This document shows positions 8,992 to 17,788 of a DNA stretch of 36,374 bases, piece after piece. Below the pieces are notes generated by a model. That model was given only the letters and a program-made list of their open reading frames with translations, searched no databases and was not told the DNA's origin. Each line of letters starts with the position of its first letter. The first letter of the stretch is position 1. Made by a program: the position numbers and the translations under genes. Source of the stretch: Bacteroidia bacterium (GTDB lineage Bacteria; Bacteroidota; Bacteroidia; Bacteroidales; UBA932). The stretch spans positions 1 to 36,374 of the forward strand of contig JAUNNZ010000022.1 of the NCBI GenBank assembly GCA_030537315.1, written 5' to 3'.

Positions 8992-10183
8992 GGACCTTGT
9001 CATCGGAGGCGGCAATCCCATTGCCGTCCAGACGATGTGCAATACCCACACCAGCGATGTTGACGGCACCGTCGCGCAGTGCCTTGAAGTCGCTGCCGCA
9101 GGCTCACAGCTTGTCCGCATCACGGTTCCCGGCCTCGCGGACGTCCCTCACGTCGCCGCCATAAAGGAGAAACTGCGTGCCGCAGGCTGCAACGTCCCGA
9201 TCGTTGCAGATATCCATTTTTCTTCAGAAACCGCCATTGCGGTCGCACCGATAGTTGAGAAGGTAAGGATCAACCCGGGCAATTTCCACCCGGATCATGG
9301 CAAGGCACGCGAGCAGTTTGCACGCTTCCTTGAAGTCTGCCGCGAGCACGGCACTGCAGTGCGCGTGGGACTCAACCATGGATCCCTCGGCAAATACATC
9401 ACCGACAGGTACGGCAACACGCCGCACGCAATGGCCATTGCAGCTATGGAATGGCTGGAGATGTGCATAGACGCCAATTTCCTAAACGTAGTCGTTTCTC
9501 TCAAGGCATCCAATACGGTAGTGATGGTGGAGGCATACCGCGAGCTCGCGCGGATGATGCAGGAGCGCGGTGTCATATTTCCAATGCACCTGGGCGTAAC
9601 GGAAGCAGGAGGCGGCGACACCGGCCGCATCAAGTCCTGCGTAGGCATAGCCACGCTGCTGCGGGAAGGTATCGGTGACACCATACGCGTGTCGCTGACA
9701 GAGCCTCCGGTAAATGAAGTCCCTGTAGCTCAATACCTTGCAGAAGGGCGCAAGGGTGACAGGATGCTTGACGACGCCATTGAATGGGGCCCCAAGCTGC
9801 TCACACGGGAAGTTGACGATATGCCCGACAGCCCTTGGAAGGACGATATAATGCAGGCGGCCAGACGCCTGTTCACCAAGCCCGAGTACATCGCCTGCCC
9901 CGGTTGCGGCCGCACGATGTACGACCTCCAGAAGACCTTCGAGGAAGTGAAGGCAAGGACATCCCATCTCAAGGGAATGGTCATCGCCGTTATGGGCTGC
10001 ATAGTCAACGGTCCCGGCGAAATGGCCGACGCCGACTGGGGCTATGTGGGAGAAGGGGGCGGCAAGGTTTCCATCTACCACAAAGGCGAGCCGGTACTGC
10101 GTCACGTCCCGGACTCCGAAGCGATAGACAGGCTGCTGGAGTTGATTCGTACAGACGCGAGTGACTCGCGTGTGTACGAATAA
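8954..10183 (+). CDS. ispG: IspG, 4-hydroxy-3-methylbut-2-enyl diphosphate synthase, compact form
   Basis: A 409-residue [4Fe-4S] enzyme of the MEP isoprenoid pathway, converting MEcPP to HMBPP. The N-terminal TIM barrel has VRIGKDLVIGGGNPIAVQTM, RINPGNF, VGLNHGS, HLGVTEAG and VSLTEPP (S247). The C-terminal domain carries the cluster ligands C315 and C318 (CPGC), C349 and E356 (MGCIVNGPGE). The core resembles the plant/Bacteroidota type (LKASNTVVMVEAYR), but only about 68 residues lie between S247 and C315, so the large central insert (A*) of that type is absent. The start inside the previous gene is required by the conserved N-terminus. The last codons form a 35-bp palindrome. Confidence 0.95.
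   Translation: MERLKTLPVRIGKDLVIGGGNPIAVQTMCNTHTSDVDGTVAQCLEVAAAGSQLVRITVPGLADVPHVAAIKEKLRAAGCNVPIVADIHFSSETAIAVAPIVEKVRINPGNFHPDHGKAREQFARFLEVCREHGTAVRVGLNHGSLGKYITDRYGNTPHAMAIAAMEWLEMCIDANFLNVVVSLKASNTVVMVEAYRELARMMQERGVIFPMHLGVTEAGGGDTGRIKSCVGIATLLREGIGDTIRVSLTEPPVNEVPVAQYLAEGRKGDRMLDDAIEWGPKLLTREVDDMPDSPWKDDIMQAARRLFTKPEYIACPGCGRTMYDLQKTFEEVKARTSHLKGMVIAVMGCIVNGPGEMADADWGYVGEGGGKVSIYHKGEPVLRHVPDSEAIDRLLELIRTDASDSRVYE
10146..10180. repeat. 35-bp near-perfect palindrome ending ispG
   Basis: TTCGTACA-G-ACGCGAGT-G-ACTCGCGT-G-TGTACGAA reads as two nested 8-bp complementary arms, with a single central base and one internal G/G mismatch. It encodes the last residues of IspG and ends directly before its TAA. 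The convergent methyltransferase gene stops one base further on. It may act as a two-way transcription barrier, but there is no T tract on either side, so it is not a standard terminator; a protein-binding site is equally possible. Confidence 0.85.
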
Positions 10184-10184
10184 T

Positions 10185-11369
10185 CTATTCTACGTAGAGA
10201 AGAAGTCCCTTTAGATATTCCCCTTCCGGGTGATAGATGCTCACCGGATGGTCTGCGCCCTGGCACAGACGGTCAAGGATGCGCACGCTGCGTCCTGTCT
10301 GGGCGGCAGCTGAGAACACGGTGTTGGCGAAAGTGATCTTGTCAACTACCTGGGAGCAGCTGAATGTGAAGACCAGGCCTCCCGGTGCGACCTTGCTGAT
10401 GGCCGCGGCATTGAGGCGCTGATAGGCGCGGAGCGCGTTCTTCAGCGCGCCGCGGTGCTTTGCGAATGCAGGAGGGTCGACAATCATGAGGTCATACTTC
10501 CCCGCCTCGACCTTTCCAAGATATTCAATTGCGTCGGCGCAAATCGAAGTATGGTTCTCGCAACAGTTGAGCGCAACGTTACGGTCCACCATCATCATTG
10601 CCTTCGCTGAAGAATCGACGGAATCTACGGACAGGGCTCCGTTGTTGAGCGCATAGATGCTGAAACCTCCGGTATAGCAGAAGAGGTTGAGGACCTTCCT
10701 TCCGGCCGCGTATCTGCCCACGAGGGCGCGATTGTCCCTCTGGTCCAGGAAGAATCCCGTCTTCTGTCCCTCTTCCCAGTTCACATAGAACTTGTTGCCG
10801 TTCTCGAGAACGACGTTCTCCGCTTTTGCAAAACCTTCAGCCTTATATAGATATCCGTCTATGAGGTCAAGCCCGGCCTTGAAAGGTGCCGTACCGCTTG
10901 ATTTGTCATACACAGCCTTCAGCCTGTCGCCGAATACGTTCCTGAGAGCTTCGCAGATCTGAGACTTCGCCCTGAACATACCCACTGAATGTGCCTGCAT
11001 CACGCACACACCATTATACCAGTCGATGATCAGGCCCGGCAGGCCGTCGCCTTCTCCGTGAACCAGTCGGAAACAATCCGTGTCAGCATCCTGTGGTATC
11101 GAAGCCTGACGGACTGCAAGCGCCCTGGCTATCGAGTCAGACCAGAACTCCGGAGTTGCAGGATCCGCATCGAATGAGAGGATACGGACCGCAATGGAAC
11201 CTATCTGATAGTGGCCGCAGGCAAGATAATCGCCTTCAGCGGAATGGACGGCAACGATATCGCCCTCTGCAGGCGAGCCTTGTATCTGGGCTATGGCGCC
11301 GCTGAAGACCCACGGATGGAATCTTCTGAGCGACTCGTCCCTACCCTTCTTTAGGATTACTTTGATCAT
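10185..11369 (-). CDS. Class I SAM-dependent rRNA methyltransferase (RlmI family)
   Basis: A 394-residue protein with an N-terminal PUA RNA-binding domain (KKGRDESLRRFHPWVFSGAI, about 7-26, to about residue 80) and a Rossmann methyltransferase domain: SAM motif VLNLFCYTGGFSIYA (about 227-241), acidic motif II region VDSVDSS and catalytic-region motif YDLMIVDPPAFAKH. This is the RlmI/YccW architecture, which makes m5C in 23S rRNA in E. coli; the exact target base here is inferred. Its start overlaps the end of the exonuclease gene by 29 bases. It converges on ispG with a single-base gap. Confidence 0.92.
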   Translation of the reverse strand: MIKVILKKGRDESLRRFHPWVFSGAIAQIQGSPAEGDIVAVHSAEGDYLACGHYQIGSIAVRILSFDADPATPEFWSDSIARALAVRQASIPQDADTDCFRLVHGEGDGLPGLIIDWYNGVCVMQAHSVGMFRAKSQICEALRNVFGDRLKAVYDKSSGTAPFKAGLDLIDGYLYKAEGFAKAENVVLENGNKFYVNWEEGQKTGFFLDQRDNRALVGRYAAGRKVLNLFCYTGGFSIYALNNGALSVDSVDSSAKAMMMVDRNVALNCCENHTSICADAIEYLGKVEAGKYDLMIVDPPAFAKHRGALKNALRAYQRLNAAAISKVAPGGLVFTFSCSQVVDKITFANTVFSAAAQTGRSVRILDRLCQGADHPVSIYHPEGEYLKGLLLYVE

Positions 11370-11997
11370 TGTTCTGTGGCGGATTTGGAGCCAGTTGTTC
11401 CGGAGTGAGAGGATTCTTTTCCGAAGAAAGGAGTTTCAGGTACATCTCACGGCATATCCACGCGTCGGTGGCCGCATACATTTTCTGTGCAGGGGTCAGC
11501 TCCGCGGCCTCCCAGTTTGACAATTGCTGGGTTTTCGAAATGCGGCAGCCAAGAATTATGGCGGACATCTTCTTGACGCTCTTGTCCTTGATGCCCCATT
11601 CCCAGCCGATTTTCTGGAGGTCGACGAATGATTTCGGAGCGAATTTGGTATAGTACTGAAGTCCCCTGATATCATCGTGAACCGCAGCTCCCACCTTGAT
11701 TATGCGCGGATTGGACAATATCGCGCACATTAGCCTGCGCATACCTAACTTGTTCACCCGGAAAAGGAAGGATTTGTCCGCACCTGAAAGCTGCAGGAGT
11801 GCCACGTGGTGATGAGGCTTGCCGGGTTCGAACACCGGACGGGTCTCGGTATCGAAACCGATGATCTTCTGAGAACTGAGATATGCTATGGCGCGGGCGT
11901 ATTCCAGACCAGTCTTGTCAATCACTTTGATTTCTCCGGGGAATGACCCCAGAGGCATCTTCTCTATTTCTTCGGGCTGGATACTAATTTTGTACAT
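11341..11997 (-). CDS. DEDDy-type 3'-5' exonuclease domain protein (RNase D-like)
   Basis: A 218-residue single-domain DEDD exonuclease. Exo I is GFDTET (D49, E51), Exo II is VGAAVHDD with the motif Asp, and Exo III is YAATDAW with the Tyr four positions before the Asp, the DEDDy arrangement. There is no HRDC or polymerase domain, so it is a stand-alone exonuclease like those found throughout Bacteroidota. Overlap with the rRNA methyltransferase gene downstream (29 bases) and with the lipoprotein gene upstream (14 bases) indicates cotranscription; a role in RNA trimming is inferred from the RNase D family and this neighbour. Confidence 0.9.
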   Translation of the reverse strand: MYKISIQPEEIEKMPLGSFPGEIKVIDKTGLEYARAIAYLSSQKIIGFDTETRPVFEPGKPHHHVALLQLSGADKSFLFRVNKLGMRRLMCAILSNPRIIKVGAAVHDDIRGLQYYTKFAPKSFVDLQKIGWEWGIKDKSVKKMSAIILGCRISKTQQLSNWEAAELTPAQKMYAATDAWICREMYLKLLSSEKNPLTPEQLAPNPPQNNDQSNPKEG

Positions 11998-13090
11998 AAG
12001 TGCCTGATATCAGGATAATTGAATCATCTTCAGCGCCAGGTCTGGCCGCGGAATAGTATGTTACAGCCTGTGGCTTTGAGATGTTGTGCGTAAAAAGATT
12101 CTCACTGCGCAGGAGATCATAGCACCTGCGGCAGACAGAAGACGCCGGATCGACAAATGCGAAGTTCTCTGAAATCAGTTTTCCGTACGTCATCGACTCC
12201 TCGTTCATCACGGAAACCGCCGTGGACAGGTCGGCCTTCATTTCATCTATGTCAACGGAATAACTGTCAATGACGATGAAATCGAGCGGAAGTTCAATTC
12301 CGGTTTCGATGAAGTCATCCAGGAAATCAAGCATGGTGCCTTTGTCCCTCCCCCTTGCAGGTATGACCACACACCCTGAATTCTTTGCTCCGTTGCGATT
12401 CATTGCAGCGTTGAAAAGGGCATTGTAGGACACTGAATTGACATTTGCCGAATCGCACAGGATGCCGACATTCACACTTCTGCCCGCTGCAGCGGCGAAG
12501 ACGTCATCAAACATCGCATCGAGTGACGAAATTACAGGTATGCCGCACCCAGTTGCCTTGAAGAGGGTATCTATATCGAACCTTGCGTGCTGGATGAGGT
12601 GAGGATCCGTGAGCACAATCACCTTTGCAGGCACCTTGCCGTCGCGGCCGCTGATATCGTATGGGCTGAGGTGGTAGGTTGTATCAAGTGCCGAGAGGGC
12701 GAGCCTTACCGCACCCTCGCGTAGAGACACGTCCTCGTGCCTTGAAAGAACCTGAGGATAATCCTTTGAATCCGAATCGATGATGCAGCTGACAGTCTCG
12801 CCAGAATAGTCAAGGAGACCGTCGGAGTACAGCTTCCCGTCAACATTGTCCCTCTCGTCAAGGTTAAGCATCGCGTCAGAAATAGTGATGCAGGCCTCCT
12901 CGGAGCCGATGATACAGATATCATCTGAAGGATCGGCCGAACGCCCGCTGACCAGGGCGTTGTACGGAGAGTCTTTGTCGGAAAGTATATTCCTTACCAG
13001 AGGCACCGTCTTTCTGCCCTCCTGCTCGCCGGGCTTGCAGGATACGGCAACCAATGCCAGAAGTGACAGCAATATCGATTGAATTCGCAT
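11984..13090 (-). CDS. Orphan lipoprotein, unknown function
   Basis: A 368-residue exported protein that I do not recognise. The ATG at 13090 gives a short signal peptide with lipobox VAVSC and lipid Cys18. The mature part shows alternating hydrophobic strands and helices (VIVLTDPHL, VNVGILCDSANV, SGCVVIPARGRDKG, LDFIVIDSY), suggesting a Rossmann- or periplasmic-binding-protein-like fold. Late cysteines form SSVCRRCYDLL. A longer start at 13096 would need TTG and is unlikely. A -7 element at 13116-13123 lies just upstream. It is the first gene of an operon with the exonuclease and the RlmI-type methyltransferase, an odd pairing of an envelope protein with RNA enzymes. Confidence 0.75.
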   Translation of the reverse strand: MRIQSILLSLLALVAVSCKPGEQEGRKTVPLVRNILSDKDSPYNALVSGRSADPSDDICIIGSEEACITISDAMLNLDERDNVDGKLYSDGLLDYSGETVSCIIDSDSKDYPQVLSRHEDVSLREGAVRLALSALDTTYHLSPYDISGRDGKVPAKVIVLTDPHLIQHARFDIDTLFKATGCGIPVISSLDAMFDDVFAAAAGRSVNVGILCDSANVNSVSYNALFNAAMNRNGAKNSGCVVIPARGRDKGTMLDFLDDFIETGIELPLDFIVIDSYSVDIDEMKADLSTAVSVMNEESMTYGKLISENFAFVDPASSVCRRCYDLLRSENLFTHNISKPQAVTYYSAARPGAEDDSIILISGTYVQN

Positions 13091-13115
13091 TAGCAACTAT
13101 ATTCTTTCAGGAATA

Positions 13116-13123
13116 CAAAGATA
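13116..13123 (-). promoter_or_regulatory. -7 promoter element for the orphan lipoprotein operon
   Basis: On the minus strand this reads TATCTTTG, a full TAnnTTTG match, 25 bases before the ATG at 13090. It lies in the 45-base gap after pssA. Confidence 0.65.
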
Positions 13124-13135
13124 CAAAACAGTTTC

Positions 13136-13855
13136 CTATATCTTGAAGATTGCGTACACAATGTTCTTAAGAATATAGCATGTGAATACCAGCAGTGCTG
13201 CCAGCGACCAGTTCAGCCGGCAGATCAGACATACCAGCAATGCGGCAAGCACAATGAACGCAAAGGCCATTCTCTTGTTTTTCAGCACCTGCGGATCGTC
13301 CTTGTGCATCTTCAGCGAGAACATGGGGATTTCGCAGACCAGCAGCGCACTCAGGCAAATGCTGAGCACCGGGCCGAAAACCGGCCCCGCAAGCCACATC
13401 GCCAGGAAACACGCCGGGTCAAAGCACACGTAATAGCACAGTGCGCCCACAAGAAGGGCGCATGCCGGCGTCGGCAGGCCGATGAAGCCGCTGGTCTGTC
13501 TCGGATCCACGTTGAACTTGGCAAGTCTGAGCGCGCTGAACACCGTGATGACCAGCGGAACCCAGCACAGCCAGCTGTCGCCGAACGAGCAGGTGCGCAT
13601 TGCGGAATACAGCATTATTGCCGGAAGGACACCGAAACTGACCAGGTCGCACAGTGAGTCAAGCTCCTTGCCCATGTCGGAATAGGCTCCGAGCGCACGT
13701 GCGGCAAAGCCGTCGCAGAAATCAAAGATCCCTGCCGCGATCATAAGATAAAATGCGATATCGAGGCGTCCGTTGAAAGCGAACACCACCCCGATGATAC
13801 CGCAGACGATATTCAACGAGGTGACGAAGTTCGGAATATGTTTCTTTATACTCAT
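13136..13855 (-). CDS. pssA: CDP-diacylglycerol-serine O-phosphatidyltransferase
   Basis: A 239-residue integral membrane enzyme that makes phosphatidylserine, the precursor of phosphatidylethanolamine. The CDP-alcohol phosphotransferase signature is complete: DG, AAR, then G, D and D in DGFAARALGAYSDMGKELD followed by SLCD (about residues 48-70). Several hydrophobic helices follow, and the length fits the type II PssA of Bacteroidota. The ATG abuts the stop of the C1 peptidase gene with no gap, so the two are cotranscribed. Serine specificity rests on family resemblance (VSFGVLPAIMLYS), not on a single diagnostic residue. Confidence 0.92.
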   Translation of the reverse strand: MSIKKHIPNFVTSLNIVCGIIGVVFAFNGRLDIAFYLMIAAGIFDFCDGFAARALGAYSDMGKELDSLCDLVSFGVLPAIMLYSAMRTCSFGDSWLCWVPLVITVFSALRLAKFNVDPRQTSGFIGLPTPACALLVGALCYYVCFDPACFLAMWLAGPVFGPVLSICLSALLVCEIPMFSLKMHKDDPQVLKNKRMAFAFIVLAALLVCLICRLNWSLAALLVFTCYILKNIVYAIFKI

Positions 13856-15040
13856 TTAGATGCCGAGTTTCTTCCTGAGATCCTTAGGAAGCGATTCCTT
13901 GTTGAACATAAGGTCGAGGGTCTGTCCCTTGACATATGCCTCGCTGGCATACCACAGGCCGTGGTATTTGCCGGTATCGCCCCAGGAATTCTTCACCATA
14001 TAGAATTTGTTTCCATTCTGGTCCTTGGCAATGCCATAAATCTGCATGCCATGGTCGTCGGTCATGGTCTTGTTGTCGAAGTCGATCTGGCGGCTCTCCT
14101 GTGTAGGCTGCTTTTCGACTACCACTACAGGAGCAGGCTTGCCCTCCTCCTTGCCGAGCCAGTGCTCCTGATCGGATCCTGCCTTTGCGGAAGCGTCGAC
14201 ATCCACGAACATTGCGACACCGTCACGGCTGAAGCCCGGATCGCTTACGTCAGCGCCCCAGACGACAGTATAGCCGTTCATGATCGCATTGTCGAGAGCT
14301 GCCATGAGTTCATCGATAGGCACGTTGTATGACTGCTCGTGACGCCAGTTGTCACACACCTCGATCTCGAACATGGTGTAGAACGGATGATGCGTGAAGG
14401 ATGTGAGGTCGACGTAGTTGTTCATATCGAGCTTGAGCGCATCGCGGTATTCCTTCGGAGTATAAGTCTTTCCATCCACGGTGAAGGTCTCCGGTTTCTG
14501 ACCCAGATATGCATCGAGGATACCCTGGAAACCTTTCTTCCAAGCTGTGGAAAGGGTCTTGTTAGGGATGCGCGCAACGGCATCGACATATCCCTTGAGC
14601 ACGGCGTCAAGTTCAGCCTGCTTCGGGAGCGGTGTACCGTACTGCATGCCTGTCATATCGGCATTCGGGACAAGGCCCCAGTCACGGATCGTCTCGCGGA
14701 CGTCACCGCTTGAGGAGCCGGCGCTGAAACCGAGCTTGCCGTCAAGACGGATGTACTTGACCGCACGTTCCATATATGAATTGCTTACTATATAGAACTC
14801 GGAGAAATCCGGATACTTTGACTCATCCTTGATATTGTTGATTCTGATGGCTTCTGATTCAAAGAAGCCGATGCCTGAAAAGCACCAGCAGGTGCCGCTG
14901 CTGGCCTGATTCTTAACTGGAGTGATAGGATTGGCCTTTACGGTTTCAAACTGGAGTTCCGGCAATTTAACCTTGGGAGCCTGGGCAAGAGCGGAGACAC
15001 CGAGAGCCATTGCGGCAAGAGTGATAAAATACTTTTTCAT
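13856..15040 (-). CDS. Secreted C1 family cysteine peptidase (aminopeptidase C/bleomycin hydrolase type)
   Basis: A 394-residue papain-fold peptidase. A signal peptide (MKKYFITLAAMALGVSALAQ) sends it to the periplasm or beyond, unlike cytosolic PepC. The oxyanion Gln and nucleophile lie in VKNQASSGTCWCFSG (C51), the catalytic His in MTDDHGMQIYG (H330) and the Asn in VKNSWGD (N351), so the triad is intact. The C1B-like order and the gap between Cys and His fit the bleomycin hydrolase subfamily. It has its own -7 element and forms an operon with pssA. The physiological substrate is not evident. Confidence 0.92.
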   Translation of the reverse strand: MKKYFITLAAMALGVSALAQAPKVKLPELQFETVKANPITPVKNQASSGTCWCFSGIGFFESEAIRINNIKDESKYPDFSEFYIVSNSYMERAVKYIRLDGKLGFSAGSSSGDVRETIRDWGLVPNADMTGMQYGTPLPKQAELDAVLKGYVDAVARIPNKTLSTAWKKGFQGILDAYLGQKPETFTVDGKTYTPKEYRDALKLDMNNYVDLTSFTHHPFYTMFEIEVCDNWRHEQSYNVPIDELMAALDNAIMNGYTVVWGADVSDPGFSRDGVAMFVDVDASAKAGSDQEHWLGKEEGKPAPVVVVEKQPTQESRQIDFDNKTMTDDHGMQIYGIAKDQNGNKFYMVKNSWGDTGKYHGLWYASEAYVKGQTLDLMFNKESLPKDLRKKLGI

Positions 15041-15073
15041 TGTGGTGTATGTGTCTAGTTTTATTGTCTACCA

Positions 15074-15081
15074 CAAATATA
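15074..15081 (-). promoter_or_regulatory. -7 promoter element for the C1 peptidase-pssA operon
   Basis: Minus-strand TATATTTG matches TAnnTTTG, 33 bases before the ATG at 15040. It sits immediately after the gap terminator, so the operon is transcribed independently of gap. Confidence 0.65.
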
Positions 15082-15084
15082 AAC

Positions 15085-15115
15085 AAAAAAACCGGACTTC
15101 TGGAAGTCCGGTTTT
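15085..15115 (-). terminator. Rho-independent terminator of gap
   Basis: Inverted repeat CCGGACTTC/GAAGTCCGG flanked by A and T runs (15088-15100 with 15103-15115). Read on the minus strand it ends in a seven-T tract (complement of 15085-15091). It is 20 bases after the gap stop. Confidence 0.9.
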
Positions 15116-15135
15116 CAAGTATCGAAGGTAAAAAC

Positions 15136-16137
<1,002 letters not shown>

Positions 16138-16194
16138 TTACTGAATTTATTGTTGTTAAACACTTGTCTTCTAACCAGTACCCTTTAGGGCCCA

Positions 16195-16202
16195 CAAAAT
16201 TA
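16195..16202 (-). promoter_or_regulatory. gap promoter, -7 element
   Basis: Minus-strand TAATTTTG is a full -7 match, with a TTG about 20 bases upstream that can serve as -33 box. The predicted leader is about 57 bases, long for this window, and holds a small GGGCCCTAAAGGG hairpin. Confidence 0.72.
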
Positions 16203-16226
16203 TCAAAAAATCTGCTGAAAATCAAT

Positions 16227-16234
16227 TATATTTG
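16227..16234 (+). promoter_or_regulatory. lpxB promoter, -7 element
   Basis: TATATTTG, 23 bases before the lpxB ATG. It is divergent from the gap promoter; the two -7 boxes are only 24 bases apart, so the polymerase sites overlap face-to-face or back-to-back. Confidence 0.68.
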
Positions 16235-16257
16235 TAAAAAGTTGAACACAGGCGGAA

Positions 16258-17370
16258 ATGAAATACTATATCATAGCCGGAGAGGCCTCCGGTGACCTTC
16301 ACGGAAGCAATCTCATCAAGGGCCTGAAGGCCGAAGACGCCCAGGCGGAAATCCGCTTCTGGGGTGGAGACCTTATGGCGGCGGCGGGCGGGACCCTGGT
16401 GCACCATTACAGGGAGGGCGCCGTGATGGGCATCACCGACGTCCTCGCCAAAGCCGGCAAATTGATTGAAAACCTCAATTTCTGCAAGGAGGACATATCA
16501 GTGTGGGCTCCCGACGCGGTCATCCTCATCGATTACCCGGGCTTCAACATGCGCATTGCGAAATTCTGCCACAAGCTCGGCATAAAAGTGTTCTACTACA
16601 TCGCCCCCAAGACCTGGGCGAGCCGCGAGAACCGCAACCGGAAACTGAAACGCTGGGTCGACAAGCTTTTCATAGTCTTCCCTTTCGAAATACCATATTT
16701 TACGGAGAAGGGCGTTCCATTCGTATATAATGGCAACCCTCTGATAGATGCCATCGACGGGCACGAATTCCAAAGGCCGGTGGAAGGCCCCTACATCGCA
16801 CTGCTGGCCGGGTCACGCAAGGCTGAGATTTCCAGGATGATGCCGGTGTGCATGGAGGTGGCCGACAGGCTTGGCTGCCAGATAGTCATTGCCGGAGCCC
16901 CGGCTCGCAGCGAAGATGATTACAACCGATTCATCGGCGGCCGCACGAATGTCCGGCTTATCTTCGGAAGGACCTATGACATCCTCAAATTCGCCGATGC
17001 GGCCATCATCAATTCCGGCACAGCATCCCTCGAGGCCGCCCTCATCGGCACTCCGCAGGTCGTATGCTGGAGCACATCCGGCGCAAGCTTCTGGATAATG
17101 AAGCACATTCTGCGCATAGACAAGCGCATCAAATTCATTTCCCTCGGCAACCTCTGCCTTGACAGGCTCGTTTTCAAGGAACTTATCCAGAACGATTTCA
17201 CGGCTGACAACGTACTTTCCGAGGTCCAGCGCCTGACAGAGGACGGAGAATACCGCGGCAAGATGCTCGGCGACTATGCCGGAATACGGGAATCCCTGGG
17301 AGGTTCCGGCGCATCCCGCGCAGTCGCGGGAGCGATGATGGAAGAGATAAAAAAAACTTGGACACGATGA
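16258..17370 (+). CDS. lpxB: Lipid-A-disaccharide synthase
   Basis: A 370-residue GT-B glycosyltransferase that joins UDP-diacylglucosamine and lipid X in the cytosolic face of lipid A synthesis. Signature motifs are YYIIAGEASGDLHGSNLI at the N-terminus, the GGDLMAAAGG loop, VILIDYPGFNMRIAK, YYIAPKTWASRENR, VYNGNPLID, LLAGSRKAEI and NSGTASLEAALIGTPQVV. The length matches the family. It confirms a Gram-negative outer membrane. It is a single-gene unit: a divergent promoter in front and a terminator whose stem begins inside its last codons. The other lpx genes are not nearby. Confidence 0.97.
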   Translation: MKYYIIAGEASGDLHGSNLIKGLKAEDAQAEIRFWGGDLMAAAGGTLVHHYREGAVMGITDVLAKAGKLIENLNFCKEDISVWAPDAVILIDYPGFNMRIAKFCHKLGIKVFYYIAPKTWASRENRNRKLKRWVDKLFIVFPFEIPYFTEKGVPFVYNGNPLIDAIDGHEFQRPVEGPYIALLAGSRKAEISRMMPVCMEVADRLGCQIVIAGAPARSEDDYNRFIGGRTNVRLIFGRTYDILKFADAAIINSGTASLEAALIGTPQVVCWSTSGASFWIMKHILRIDKRIKFISLGNLCLDRLVFKELIQNDFTADNVLSEVQRLTEDGEYRGKMLGDYAGIRESLGGSGASRAVAGAMMEEIKKTWTR

Positions 17371-17388
17371 AGTGCCCAAGTTTTTTTA
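17349..17388. terminator. Bidirectional terminator between lpxB and DUF1508 gene
   Basis: Stem with arms 17356-17365 and 17372-17381 (one A/C mismatch), extended by A/T pairs, with seven T on the plus strand and eight on the minus strand. The lpxB stop codon lies in the loop, so the hairpin's left arm is coding. It serves both convergent genes. Confidence 0.9.
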
Positions 17389-17403
17389 TCATGATGAATG
17401 AAA

Positions 17404-17730
17404 TTATTCCTCTACTACAGGTGCATCAGGAGCATTCTTCTTCACTGAAGCCATACCGACCTTGAGGGTATCCATTGATGCATACATCTGGCTGCTGCCG
17501 ATAACCTGGCCGTTTGTAGCTTTGAGATTGAAATATGGCTTGCCGTTCTTGGCTTCCTTGATTTCGAACCTTGCATCTTCAACTGCATTCTTCTTTACTG
17601 ACTCGATACCGTTGAGGCAGGCTGCCTTGGTGGTATAGCCTTCGCTTGAGAGGATGACCTGGCCGTTGGTTGCCAGAAGATTGAACTGGAATTCCCCGTT
17701 CTTGCGGGTGGTTACTACGAATTTGCCCAT
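17404..17730 (-). CDS. DUF1508 (YegP-type) protein with two tandem repeats
   Basis: A 108-residue cytosolic protein made of two copies of the DUF1508 unit, about residues 10-58 and 59-107. Both carry F-FNL-ATNGQVI-SS-Y, followed by a helix ending in SVKKNA. The family includes E. coli YegP; the function is not established. The repeats are well matched, indicating an old internal duplication. It has its own promoter and shares a terminator with lpxB, and so is monocistronic. Confidence 0.9.
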   Translation of the reverse strand: MGKFVVTTRKNGEFQFNLLATNGQVILSSEGYTTKAACLNGIESVKKNAVEDARFEIKEAKNGKPYFNLKATNGQVIGSSQMYASMDTLKVGMASVKKNAPDAPVVEE

Positions 17731-17761
17731 AATTATGTTTGTTGATTGGTTAGTATTTGTA

Positions 17762-17769
17762 CAAATATA
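17762..17769 (-). promoter_or_regulatory. -7 promoter element for the DUF1508 gene
   Basis: Minus-strand TATATTTG, 31 bases before the ATG at 17730, in the 58-base gap after the YggS-type gene. Confidence 0.66.
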
Positions 17770-17788
17770 ATAAAAACTTTTTATCGTA

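Noticed and set aside
17404-17730. Tandem repeats in the DUF1508 gene as a mobile or CRISPR-like repeat
   Set aside because: The repeat is at protein-domain level within one gene and diverged in DNA.
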